28,999 bases of DNA. Source: an uncultured Peptococcaceae bacterium. Lineage in GTDB: Bacteria; Bacillota; Limnochordia; Darwinibacteriales; Darwinibacteriaceae. The notes beneath the pieces are model-generated. The model ran no database searches and was not told the origin of the DNA. It saw nothing but the letters and a program-made list of their open reading frames with translations. The translations under genes were made by a program, and so were the position numbers. The DNA lies in assembly GCA_937988745.1 (NCBI GenBank), contig CALKAR010000139.1, positions 1 to 28,999 of the forward strand, given 5' to 3'. Below, piece after piece: positions 8,380 to 15,806 of the stretch (positions are counted from its first letter, which is position 1; each line of letters opens with the position of its first letter).

Positions 8380-8722
8380 CAGGATTTGCCCTTCTTTCGC
8401 TATTAATGACCTTAGATAGGACCGAGTACACCAATTCCCACTGCTGCTTATGGTTTTCCAGCTCAGCCGCGCCCGCTTTCTGCAGACGGTAGTATTTACG
8501 TTTACGCCCTGTTGAAGACTTTTTCCAGTATGATTCAACGAAGCCATTTTTGTCTAAGCGGTGCAGTACTGGGTAAAGCATTCCTTCCGTCCAGACAAGT
8601 TTATCGTCCGATATCTCTCTGATGTGCTTGATGATCTCATACCCGTAGCTGTCCTGTTGTTTAAGCAGAGCTAGGATGAGTGGTGTGGCTGAAGCAGCAA
8701 TTAAGTCCTTAGAGACATTCAT
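8372..8722 (-). CDS. PadR-family transcriptional regulator
   Basis: 116 residues from the ATG at 8722, which has GGAGG upstream; a longer frame to 8851 is open but has no ribosome site and crosses the promoter. The winged-helix core is clear: LILALLKQQDSYGYEIIKHI, the recognition segment WTEGMLYPVLHRLDKNGFV, and the wing SSTGRKRKYYRL, followed by a dimerisation helix. PadR proteins repress membrane-stress, phenolic or multidrug genes and usually their own operon. Here the regulator is first in a two-gene unit with the DUF4153-type protein and sits under a promoter that contains a 23-base palindrome. The short C-terminal helix places it in the PadR-s1/s2 small class. Confidence 0.92.
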   Translation of the reverse strand: MNVSKDLIAASATPLILALLKQQDSYGYEIIKHIREISDDKLVWTEGMLYPVLHRLDKNGFVESYWKKSSTGRKRKYYRLQKAGAAELENHKQQWELVYSVLSKVINSERRANPDV

Positions 8723-8762
8723 AGGAACCTCCAATCCGATAAGGCTGTCATATATTACCAAG

Positions 8763-8791
8763 ATCATACCTAGAACTTCTATGTATGTCAA
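8763..8791 (-). promoter_or_regulatory. Sigma-A-type promoter of the padR operon
   Basis: On the minus strand TTGACA (8791-8786) and TATGAT (8768-8763) are separated by exactly 17 bases, a near-consensus vegetative promoter. It points at padR, whose start codon is 41 bases downstream of the -10 box. Confidence 0.82.
8765..8787. promoter_or_regulatory. Probable PadR operator palindrome
   Basis: A 23-base inverted repeat with half-sites CATAC-n-TAGAA and TTCTA-n-GTATG around a single central base; 20 of the 22 flanking positions are symmetric. It fills the space between the -35 and -10 boxes of the padR promoter and overlaps both. That position, together with the ATAC/GTAT ends seen in known PadR sites, makes an autorepressor operator the simplest reading. 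Confidence 0.7.
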
Positions 8792-8802
8792 GGAGGAATG
8801 TT

Positions 8803-8830
8803 TTGGTATTAGAAGAACTGAGAATGTAAT
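8803..8830 (+). promoter_or_regulatory. Candidate promoter of the VOC/AviRa-like unit
   Basis: TTGGTA (8803-8808) and TGTAAT (8825-8830) with a 16-base spacer, 55 bases upstream of the VOC start codon. It is divergent from the padR promoter, with the two -35 boxes only 11 bases apart, so PadR binding could affect both. Confidence 0.45.
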
Positions 8831-8885
8831 AAGGAATGGCAGTTTGAACAAGCTAGACCTATTACGAGATCACAGGAGGGCGACC

Positions 8886-9326
8886 ATGGTAGGCGTAGAG
8901 ATTGATCTAGTGGTCAGGGACAGTTTGGCAGCCCTGGAGCTGTATGAAAAGATCTTTGATGTGGAGAGAGTTGAGGTTACGAATTTCCCTGTGGGACAGA
9001 ATGAGGCAGTCTTTACGATCTACGGGGTTCGTTTTCATCTCTTAGATGCGAATCCTGAGTTTGGGATGGTGGCACCAGGAGAAGAAGGTATCCAGTCAGT
9101 ATGGTTCAATGTCTTAGTGCCAGATATTAACGCAACTTTTGCCAAGGCTATGGCTGCTGGCTGTAGGGAAGTACAGCCTGTAACCGAACTCCCTGAATAC
9201 GGAGTCAGCAATGCTTCATTCTTTGATCCGTTTGGGTTCCATTGGCTGCTGCATCAGATTCACCGGGAAGTAAGCTTTGAAGAACGGATTAAGATCTGGG
9301 AAGAGAAGCAGAAAGAGCAAGAGTAA
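8886..9326 (+). CDS. VOC-family (glyoxalase/PhnB-like) protein
   Basis: 146 residues from ATG 8886, fixed by AGGAGGG eight bases upstream; the frame is open further left but crosses the promoter region. Two beta-alpha-beta-beta-beta modules of the vicinal-oxygen-chelate fold are visible: VEIDLVVRDSLAALELYEKIF...GVRFHLLDANPEF, then VWFNVLVPDINATFAKAMAAGC...SFFDPFGFHWLLHQ. The DPFGFHW ending is typical of PhnB-like and antibiotic-binding VOC proteins. Substrate cannot be read from sequence; options include a metal-dependent lyase/dioxygenase or a drug-sequestering protein. It lies 15 bases upstream of the methyltransferase gene and probably shares its transcript. Confidence 0.82.
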   Translation: MVGVEIDLVVRDSLAALELYEKIFDVERVEVTNFPVGQNEAVFTIYGVRFHLLDANPEFGMVAPGEEGIQSVWFNVLVPDINATFAKAMAAGCREVQPVTELPEYGVSNASFFDPFGFHWLLHQIHREVSFEERIKIWEEKQKEQE

Positions 9327-9341
9327 GGATAGATTTTATCG

Positions 9342-10073
9342 ATGAAGTATCGTTTTGAAACAGAAACCAGAAACTACGAGGATTTTGCCAGTGGGAGGGT
9401 GCTGTACAATCGTCCGGGAGCGACTGCTTTCCCAGTGCGATTGGGCAGTGAGATCATCCAGCGGTGCCTTGCACGTATTAGGGAAAGGCATGGCGAATGC
9501 CGCCTCACTCTTTACGATCCGTGCTGTGGAGGAGCTTATCTTCTGACAACTATTGGGCTCCTCCATGGCCAAGAATTTTCTAAGATCTATGCATCTGACA
9601 TTGACGAGGCAATGGTTGAACTCGCCAAAGATAATCTTTCTCTGCTGACCCATGCAGGAATGGTGAAGCGTATCGCGCAGATCCAGCGGGATGTGCAGCT
9701 TTACAATAAAGAGTCGCACAAAGAGGCCCTTATAAGTGCACTGCGTCTTCAGTCTCTAGTAGATAAGATTACTCATCTGTCATTTGAGTGCATGCGGCTC
9801 GATACCTTACGGACGCCTCTAGATACGGTGCTGGAACCACATTCTATTGACATTGTCATTACGGATGTTCCCTACGGAGGTACCGTTCAGTGGTCGGAGG
9901 AGATGGCCGATCCGATTGGAGTCCTTCTTCGCAATCTCCGCTGCATATTAAGTGATAAAGCTGTGGTCGCCGTAATCTCGGACAAAAAACAGAAGACCGA
10001 ACTTCAAGGGTATCAGAGGGTGGAAAGATTTAAGGTCGGTAAGCGATCTATTTTGATTTTGGAGCCAAACTAA
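9342..10073 (+). CDS. AviRa-like 23S rRNA methyltransferase
   Basis: 243 residues. The Rossmann SAM site is LTLYDPCCGGAYLLTTIGLLHG, followed by YASDIDEAMVELAKDNLSLL and the catalytic-region motif DIVITDVPYGG. The N-terminal block RVLYNRPGATAFPVRLGSEIIQRC is characteristic of AviRa, the avilamycin-producer enzyme that methylates a guanosine (G2535) in domain V of 23S rRNA and confers orthosomycin resistance. AAGGA lies 12 bases before the ATG. No antibiotic-biosynthesis genes are visible, so this is either an acquired or intrinsic resistance determinant or a housekeeping rRNA modifier. Family call is from recognised motifs; the modified base is inferred. Confidence 0.75.
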   Translation: MKYRFETETRNYEDFASGRVLYNRPGATAFPVRLGSEIIQRCLARIRERHGECRLTLYDPCCGGAYLLTTIGLLHGQEFSKIYASDIDEAMVELAKDNLSLLTHAGMVKRIAQIQRDVQLYNKESHKEALISALRLQSLVDKITHLSFECMRLDTLRTPLDTVLEPHSIDIVITDVPYGGTVQWSEEMADPIGVLLRNLRCILSDKAVVAVISDKKQKTELQGYQRVERFKVGKRSILILEPN

Positions 10074-10104
10074 ACAGCGCACCTTGATTAGGAAGGTGCG
10101 CTGT
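10074..10104. terminator. Bidirectional terminator, AviRa-like gene and ackA
   Basis: A perfect 12-bp stem ACAGCGCACCTT (10074-10085) with AAGGTGCGCTGT (10093-10104), 7-base loop. It begins directly after the methyltransferase stop codon and four bases beyond the ackA stop on the other strand. Flanking T-runs are short. Confidence 0.75.
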
Positions 10105-10108
10105 ATCA

Positions 10109-11305
10109 TTATTTCGAAACCAGGTGCATCGTTTCTTCGGCGATCATTAGTTCTTCATTTGTAGGTATTACCCAGACATCGATTGAGGAATTAGCAGTGG
10201 AGATGCGGTGCTCGACACCTCTCACCTTATTGTGTTCATCGTCGATCTGTACATTCAGCCAGGCCAGACCAGCGCAGATTTGCTTTCTGATGTTGCTTTG
10301 GTTTTCGCCTACTCCAGCGGTAAACACGATAGCATCGGCTCCGCCCAGCGTGACTAGATAAGCACCGATATACTTCTGAATGCGATAAACATACATTTCC
10401 AGTGCCAGCTGTGCTCTGCGGTTTCCTTTTTGGGCCGCTTTTTCTATATCCCGCAGATCGTTGCTGATACCTGAGATTCCTAAAACACCACTATCATGGT
10501 TCATCAGCTGGTTCAGCTCTGAGGGGCTTGTGCTTTCCTGTTCCATCAAGAAGGGGATTATGGCCGGGTCCATATCGCCGCAGCGAGTGCCCATCATTAA
10601 GCCTTCCAAAGGCGTAAAACCCATCGTGGTATCGATGGAACGGCCGCCTTTTACAGCTGTAATACTAGCTCCGTTGCCTAAGTGGCAGCTGATGATGCGC
10701 AGCTCTCCTAAAGGCTTACCCATCAGATTAGCGGCTCGCTGAACAACATACTTATGGGAAGTGCCGTGGAAGCCATACTTTCGAATACCATAATCTTTGT
10801 AGTAGCGGTAGGGAAGTGCATACATGTAGGCTCGGGGAGGCATAGTTTGATGGAATACAGTGTCAAAGACGGCTGCCTGAGGCTTGTCGGGCATGAGTTC
10901 CGCACAGATCATGATGCCTGTTAGGTTGTGGGGGTTATGGAGCGGTGCGAGGTGCGATACAGCCTTGATACCAGCAATGACTTCAGGGGTGATCAGCGTA
11001 GAATCCTGGAATTTCTCACCGCCATGAACTACACGATGACCTATTGCGGTGATTTCTTCCATCGAACTTACAGCTCCATGGATGGGATTCGTCAGCCATT
11101 CCATCACAGCTTTGAGACCCTGTCTATGATCAAGTGCATTTATATCAACTTGGACAGCTTCTCCAGCAGGCCCTTGGTGCTTGAGGACGGCACTTTCAGA
11201 CCCGATCCTTTCTACCACACCTTTAGCCAACACAACACGGTCATCCATCTGGTATAATTGATACTTAATAGACGAACTTCCGTTATTGAGTACGAGGATC
11301 TTCAT
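10109..11305 (-). CDS. ackA: Acetate kinase
   Basis: 398 residues from ATG 11305, the usual length; the open frame further upstream lacks family residues. The ASKHA-fold signatures are intact: KILVLNNGSSSIKY at the N-terminus, HRVVHGGE, the catalytic-region VFDTVFHQTMP, YGFHGTSHKYV, HLGNGASI, TRCGDMDPAI with its substrate arginine, and TAGVGENQSNIR near the end. It interconverts acetyl phosphate and acetate with ATP, giving substrate-level phosphorylation in fermentation. No phosphotransacetylase gene is adjacent. AAAGGA precedes the start by about eight bases. It is transcribed alone, convergent with the methyltransferase and divergent from the isomerase gene across a 173-base gap in which I see no clear promoter. 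Confidence 0.96.
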   Translation of the reverse strand: MKILVLNNGSSSIKYQLYQMDDRVVLAKGVVERIGSESAVLKHQGPAGEAVQVDINALDHRQGLKAVMEWLTNPIHGAVSSMEEITAIGHRVVHGGEKFQDSTLITPEVIAGIKAVSHLAPLHNPHNLTGIMICAELMPDKPQAAVFDTVFHQTMPPRAYMYALPYRYYKDYGIRKYGFHGTSHKYVVQRAANLMGKPLGELRIISCHLGNGASITAVKGGRSIDTTMGFTPLEGLMMGTRCGDMDPAIIPFLMEQESTSPSELNQLMNHDSGVLGISGISNDLRDIEKAAQKGNRRAQLALEMYVYRIQKYIGAYLVTLGGADAIVFTAGVGENQSNIRKQICAGLAWLNVQIDDEHNKVRGVEHRISTANSSIDVWVIPTNEELMIAEETMHLVSK

Positions 11306-11478
11306 ATCAGAATCCTTTCTCTGCGAATTTTGAAGAAACTTTGCCATGTACTGGCCTTGTTCCTGCAAGAAAGTACGCGATTTCTGTTTAAGATTGCTCT
11401 ATGGAGGTTATAGGTCGTAAAGAAGCGAATAAATCATTAATTTAAAAGGTTCGCGTTCTGCAGAGAGGAGCGTTGGCA

Positions 11479-12318
11479 GTGATACGATTAGGAGGGGCAA
11501 TTGTTGATCAAGGCCGCTCGCCTGAGAGCTGGCTGGAGATGTTGAAGAAATATAACTACAGTGCAGCTGTGTTTCCAGGAAGTGTTAACTTGGGCGATCC
11601 TGAAGTAGGCGAATTTATCAGGCTAGCGGAGGAGCACAATATCTGCATTGCTGAGATTGGCGCGTGGAGCAATCCTTTGAGCCTTGATCCTGAGGAGCGC
11701 AGGAAAGCTCTGCAGCACTGTATAGATAAGCTTGCCTTGGCAGATGAAGTAGGGGCCTTGTGCTGTGTAAATATTGCCGGCTCCTTCAGTGACACATGGG
11801 ATGGTCCCGATGCGAAGAACTTCACGCAGGAGGCCTTTGATGCCACTGTTGAATCGGTGCGCAAAATTATCGACGCCGTCAAACCTAAACGTACTTTTTA
11901 CACGTTGGAACCAATGCCGTGGATGTATCCTTATTCCACCGAAACGTATTTGGAGCTTATTAGAGCTGTGAACCGGCCGCAGTTTGCAGTGCACTTTGAT
12001 CCAGTCAACATGATTACCAGTCCTTATATGTTTTATCATAATGGTGAGTTTCTCCGAGAGTTCATTCGCAAACTAGGTCCGTATATCAAAAGCTGTCATG
12101 CCAAAGATATTGTGCTGGACAGCAAACTTACTGTGCACCTTCAGGAAGTACGCCCCGGGCTTGGTGAGCTGGATTATACTACATTTCTTACCGAGCTGGC
12201 CAAACTTGGAACCAAGGTTCCCTTGATTATTGAGCATCTAGATACTGAGGACGATTATGAGAAGGCCACAGCTTACATCCGGGACGTCGCCCGTGAATGT
12301 GGAGTAAAGTTCGTATAA
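11479..12318 (+). CDS. TIM-barrel sugar phosphate isomerase/epimerase
   Basis: 279 residues of the xylose-isomerase-like / AP-endonuclease-2 family. The four expected metal ligands fall in the right order and spacing: E144 (FYTLEPM), D174 (HFDPVNM), H207 (KSCHAKD) and E252 (IIEHLD). The start is taken as GTG 11479 because AGAGGAG ends eight bases before it; a TTG six bases earlier is in frame but too close to that site. Relatives interconvert keto-sugars or inositol derivatives or act on hydroxypyruvate, and the sequence does not say which. Its neighbours do not form a sugar catabolic cluster. A weak GCTGG/CCAGC hairpin at 12331-12346 follows and the GTPase gene starts 71 bases later. Confidence 0.85.
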   Translation: MIRLGGAIVDQGRSPESWLEMLKKYNYSAAVFPGSVNLGDPEVGEFIRLAEEHNICIAEIGAWSNPLSLDPEERRKALQHCIDKLALADEVGALCCVNIAGSFSDTWDGPDAKNFTQEAFDATVESVRKIIDAVKPKRTFYTLEPMPWMYPYSTETYLELIRAVNRPQFAVHFDPVNMITSPYMFYHNGEFLREFIRKLGPYIKSCHAKDIVLDSKLTVHLQEVRPGLGELDYTTFLTELAKLGTKVPLIIEHLDTEDDYEKATAYIRDVARECGVKFV

Positions 12319-12389
12319 GTATAGAAACCGGCTGGTGAGAGCCAGCTTTCGGCAGAACCTTAAGTCGCATCAGATAATGAGGGTTAGAT

Positions 12390-15050
12390 ATGATTAGTAA
12401 TAAACTTGTAATTGGCATCTTGGCCCACGTGGATGCGGGAAAAACCACCCTATCTGAAGGGATGCTTTACTTAGCTGGTAAGACGCAGAAGCTGGGCAGA
12501 GTAGACAAAAGAGATGCATATTTAGATACCCATGAGCTGGAGAAGGAGCGGGGCATCACGATCTTTTCTAAGCAGGCTGTTCTTGATATCGGCGATAAAA
12601 CGATAACCCTGCTGGACACTCCTGGTCATACAGACTTCTCAGCCGAAATGGAGCGAACTCTCCAAGTGCTCGATTATGCGATCTTGGTGATCAGCGGGTC
12701 AGACGGTGTGCAGGGCCATACCGCTACTCTTTGGCGGCTTCTGGAGATCTATGAAGTACCTGTCTTCATCTTCGTCAACAAGATGGATCTTCCAGGAGCG
12801 AATAAAGCGGCACTCATAGATGAACTACAGGAGCGGTTGTCCGATCGCTGCCTGGATTTCACCGGGGATCAAGACGAGTCCTTTTTCGAACATATAGCCC
12901 TTAGTGATGATGAGCTTATGGACACTTACTTAGAGACGGGCAGTATTGCCGCCTCTCAAATTAGGCAGGCCATTCGGAAGCGGAAAGTTTTCCCCTGTTT
13001 CTTTGGTTCTGCCCTAAAGCTTGAGGGTGTTGAGGAGTTTATGCAGGGTATAGCGGAACACACTCTGGTTCCAAAGTATCCCGCTGAATTTGGGGCGAAG
13101 ATCTTCAAGATCTCCCGAGATGAGCAGGGCAATCGGCTTACTCACATGAAGGTGACTGGTGGCAAGCTCCGGGTAAGAGATTCATTAGCAGGCGAAACCT
13201 GGGAGGAAAAGGTTACCCAGATCCGGATCTACTCGGGAGAGAAGTACGAGGCTGTTTTAGAAGTAGAAGCAGGCTCCGTCTGTGCTGTAACGGGACTGAC
13301 CCAAACCCGTCCTGGAAATGGTTTGGGGTTTGAACGGAGCAGCTGGTCCCCGATCTTAGAACCTGTCTTATCTTACCGCATTTTGCTGCCGGAAGGCTGT
13401 GACCCTGCTGTCATGCTGCCTAAACTGCGGGAAATCGAAGAAGAGGAACCGGAGCTGCGCATTGTTTGGGATGAGCAGCTGCAGGAGATTCAGGCTCAGA
13501 TTATGGGTGATGTTCAAATTGAAATACTGCAGAGCCTGATTGCAGAGCGCTTCGGGGTGGAAATTTCCTTTGATGAGGGGCGCATTTTATACAAAGAGAC
13601 CATCGCTAATACGGTGGAAGGCGTAGGCCACTTTGAACCCCTTGGGCACTACGCTGAAGTTCATCTTTTATTGGAACCTGGGGAGCGGGGCAGCGGTTTA
13701 CAGTTTGCGGTAGACTGCAGCGAAGATCATCTTGCTAAGAACTGGCAGCGTCTGATTTTGACTCATCTAAAGGAAAAAACGCATAAAGGCGTCTTGACTG
13801 GTTCGCCTATTACTGACATGAAAATCACCTTGGTGGCAGGTAGAGCTCACAATCAGCATACGGAAGGCGGCGATTTTCGAGAGGCTACCTATCGAGCTGT
13901 TCGCCAAGGCCTGAAAGAGGCCGATTCCATTCTCTTAGAACCTTATTATACTTTCCGGTTGGAAGTGCCTGAGAAGATGGTGGGCCGTGCGATGACCGAT
14001 ATTGAAAAGATGCAAGGTACCTGGGAAATCAAAGAAGCACGGGAAGGTTATACAGTTCTAGAGGGCAGTGCGCCTGTTATTAATATGCGGAATTATCATC
14101 GTGAGGTAACAGCCTATACGCGTGGTGAAGGCCGTTTATTCTTAAGTTTTGCTGGATACAGACCCTGTCACAATACAGACGAAGTTGTGGCCAGTATCGG
14201 CTACGATTCGGAACGAGATTTAGAAAACCCCACAGGTTCTATTTTCTGTTCGCATGGAGCAGGCTTTCATGTACCTTGGGATCAGGTGAAGCAGTATATG
14301 CATGTGGAAGCGGTGCTCCAAGAAAAACCGGCGCTGGATGAGGAGTTTTACAGTCCTGCTGCTCCGCGGATCAGCCGCTGGCGGTATGATGACGATGACG
14401 ATGATTACCGGTATTTGCAAACCACTGCAAACTATGGCGCAAAGACAAGCTGGAAGCAAAAGAAGGCGGAACGGGAGAAGAAGTCACGCGACTTTGAGAC
14501 CAAGCCAGAACCAAAGGAAAACTATCTATTGGTTGATGGATATAATGTGATTCATGCTTGGCCGGAGCTGCAGGAATTAGCTGAAGATAATATGGATATG
14601 GCAAGAACACGGCTCCTTGATGCCCTAAGCAGTTTCAGGGGAATGAGCAATTATAAAATTATAGTGGTTTTTGATGCTTATCGGGTAGAAGGGCGCCCTG
14701 TTGAGGAAATCAGTGAGCATCACAATATCTATGTGGTATACACAAAAGAGGCACAGACGGCAGACCAATATATTGAGAAGTTTGCTTTTGAACATAAGAA
14801 GGATTACAACATCACCGTTGCTACTTCGGATGCGCTCCAGCAGGTGATTACAAGAGGAGCGGGCACAGCACTCTTGTCAGCACGGGAGCTTCGCGAAGTT
14901 GTGCTGAGTACCTTGGAACAGACCAAATCTTCGCTTAAGAAACGCCAGGGCATAACCCGGACATCACTTGACAAGAGTTTATCCCAGGAAGTAAAAGAAC
15001 AGCTCAAGGAGCTGCAGAATGGAGGTACTGATAATGTCACCTCGTCTTGA
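12390..15050 (+). CDS. TetM/EF-G-like translation GTPase fused to Rae1-like NYN nuclease
   Basis: 886 residues in two parts. Residues 1-650 are a ribosomal GTPase: P-loop AHVDAGKTT (12-20), switch I ERGITI (53-58), DTPGHTDF (76-83), NKMD (130-133), then domains II-V in the order of TetM and EF-G. The domain IV tip reads GRAHNQHTEGGDFREATYRA, unlike the YSPVSTPADFR tip of tetracycline-protection proteins. A charged linker with six aspartates (667-672) leads to residues 710-880, which match YacP/Rae1, the B. subtilis A-site mRNA endonuclease: YLLVDGYNVIHAWPEL, IVVFDAYRVEG, TKEAQTADQYIEK, TSDALQQ. The predicted catalytic aspartates D716 and D792 are present. GAGGG sits six bases before the ATG. 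The fusion suggests a factor that enters the A site and cuts mRNA there; function is inferred. Drug resistance is possible but not supported by the tip loop. Confidence 0.9.
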   Translation: MISNKLVIGILAHVDAGKTTLSEGMLYLAGKTQKLGRVDKRDAYLDTHELEKERGITIFSKQAVLDIGDKTITLLDTPGHTDFSAEMERTLQVLDYAILVISGSDGVQGHTATLWRLLEIYEVPVFIFVNKMDLPGANKAALIDELQERLSDRCLDFTGDQDESFFEHIALSDDELMDTYLETGSIAASQIRQAIRKRKVFPCFFGSALKLEGVEEFMQGIAEHTLVPKYPAEFGAKIFKISRDEQGNRLTHMKVTGGKLRVRDSLAGETWEEKVTQIRIYSGEKYEAVLEVEAGSVCAVTGLTQTRPGNGLGFERSSWSPILEPVLSYRILLPEGCDPAVMLPKLREIEEEEPELRIVWDEQLQEIQAQIMGDVQIEILQSLIAERFGVEISFDEGRILYKETIANTVEGVGHFEPLGHYAEVHLLLEPGERGSGLQFAVDCSEDHLAKNWQRLILTHLKEKTHKGVLTGSPITDMKITLVAGRAHNQHTEGGDFREATYRAVRQGLKEADSILLEPYYTFRLEVPEKMVGRAMTDIEKMQGTWEIKEAREGYTVLEGSAPVINMRNYHREVTAYTRGEGRLFLSFAGYRPCHNTDEVVASIGYDSERDLENPTGSIFCSHGAGFHVPWDQVKQYMHVEAVLQEKPALDEEFYSPAAPRISRWRYDDDDDDYRYLQTTANYGAKTSWKQKKAEREKKSRDFETKPEPKENYLLVDGYNVIHAWPELQELAEDNMDMARTRLLDALSSFRGMSNYKIIVVFDAYRVEGRPVEEISEHHNIYVVYTKEAQTADQYIEKFAFEHKKDYNITVATSDALQQVITRGAGTALLSARELREVVLSTLEQTKSSLKKRQGITRTSLDKSLSQEVKEQLKELQNGGTDNVTSS

Positions 15051-15091
15051 ACTTGTCGCAAATCGTGCGGAGCAACAAGAATTTTGACTAG

Positions 15092-15120
15092 TTGAGCATT
15101 CTTATCAGTTGTGATAGCAT
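15092..15120 (+). promoter_or_regulatory. Candidate extended -10 promoter of the hemerythrin gene
   Basis: TTGAGC (15092-15097) and TAGCAT (15115-15120) are 17 bases apart, with TG one base before the -10 box. It lies 43 bases upstream of the hemerythrin start codon. Confidence 0.4.
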
Positions 15121-15163
15121 TGTCTTAATGGATTTTCAATTTTTTCCACTAGGAGGGTAATCT

Positions 15164-15562
15164 ATGCCTTGGCATCCGTCTTTATCCGTGGGTATTGAAT
15201 TGATTGATGAGCAGCACAAAGAGTGGTTTGACCGGGCCGAAAGTCTTTTCGAAGCTGGTAAACAAGGACGAGCAAAAGAATATGTAGGAGAACTGCTGGA
15301 ATTTCTGGACAGCTATACGAAGAAGCATTTTGCTGATGAAGAGAGGTACATGCTCAGCATCAACTACCCAGGTTACGATGAGCAGAAGCGGGCTCACACT
15401 TCTTTCATCGAACGCTTGAAGAAGCTTCGTGAAGATTATGATGCCTCGGGTGGAAGTTTGACTGTAATTATCGATGCTAACAAGATGGTAATCGATTGGC
15501 TGACACAGCATATTTCTCGGATGGACAAGCAGATTGGTGACTATGTCAGACAACAGAAGTAA
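15164..15562 (+). CDS. Bacteriohemerythrin
   Basis: 132 residues, a single-domain non-haem di-iron oxygen-binding four-helix bundle. Ligands seen are H18 (DEQHKEW), H55 and E59 (HFADEERYM), H78, and H116 with D121 (HISRMD). At the position of the first histidine of the usual HxxxH pair the sequence has Q74 (EQKRAH), so one of the seven canonical iron ligands is replaced. AGGAGG precedes the ATG. Such proteins store or sense oxygen, often beside chemotaxis and c-di-GMP genes; here a chemoreceptor and a cyclase lie about 1-3 kb downstream, though separated by terminators and a protease gene. Confidence 0.92.
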   Translation: MPWHPSLSVGIELIDEQHKEWFDRAESLFEAGKQGRAKEYVGELLEFLDSYTKKHFADEERYMLSINYPGYDEQKRAHTSFIERLKKLREDYDASGGSLTVIIDANKMVIDWLTQHISRMDKQIGDYVRQQK

Positions 15563-15602
15563 GTGAAGAAATTCTGAGCTAACAGCTGGATGTATACCCT
15601 TG

Positions 15603-15656
15603 GATCCCGCCTTAGGGGAATCGGTCTTCGCCGATGGACCATGTCGGGATCTTTTT
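15603..15656 (+). terminator. Branched terminator after the hemerythrin gene
   Basis: GATCCCG (15603-15609) pairs with CGGGATC (15645-15651) directly before TTTTTG. Inside is a second small hairpin TCGG/CCGA (15621-15624 with 15631-15634). Confidence 0.65.
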
Positions 15657-15730
15657 GTTACTCAGCATCCATTGATGCTACCGATCGGGCAAGTTTATAG
15701 TGAGGTGACCGCCGTGACACGCCTGGATGA

Positions 15731-15763
15731 AATCCGACTGGCGCTAAGCGGAGTTGGATTTTT
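15731..15763 (+). terminator. Second terminator-like hairpin before the CPBP gene
   Basis: AATCCGACT (15731-15739) pairs with AGTTGGATT (15752-15760, one G-U pair), with a CGC/GCG extension in the loop, and ends in a run of five T. It lies 75 bases past the first terminator. No gene is visible between the two, so the segment may be a short terminated leader or small RNA. Confidence 0.55.
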
Positions 15764-15806
15764 CTGATCTTATTAAGGCTAGCGCATTTGATTAGGAACA
15801 TTGTTT

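Noticed and set aside
8380..8547. N-terminal extension of the DUF4153-type protein
   Set aside because: The extra residues shadow the padR coding sequence on the same strand in another frame and do not resemble the family; the start at 8379 overlaps padR in the usual coupled way.
11473..11478. TTG start for the sugar isomerase
   Set aside because: The ribosome binding site ends only two bases before it; GTG 11479 has normal spacing.
12390..15050. Annotation as a tetracycline resistance gene
   Set aside because: The GTPase core is TetM-like, but the domain IV tip loop is of a different type and a nuclease domain is fused on, so resistance is not supported by sequence alone.
15705..15767. A 20-codon GTG-started frame after the hemerythrin gene
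   Set aside because: Its second half coincides with a terminator hairpin and its T-run; no family resemblance, and the ribosome site is weak.
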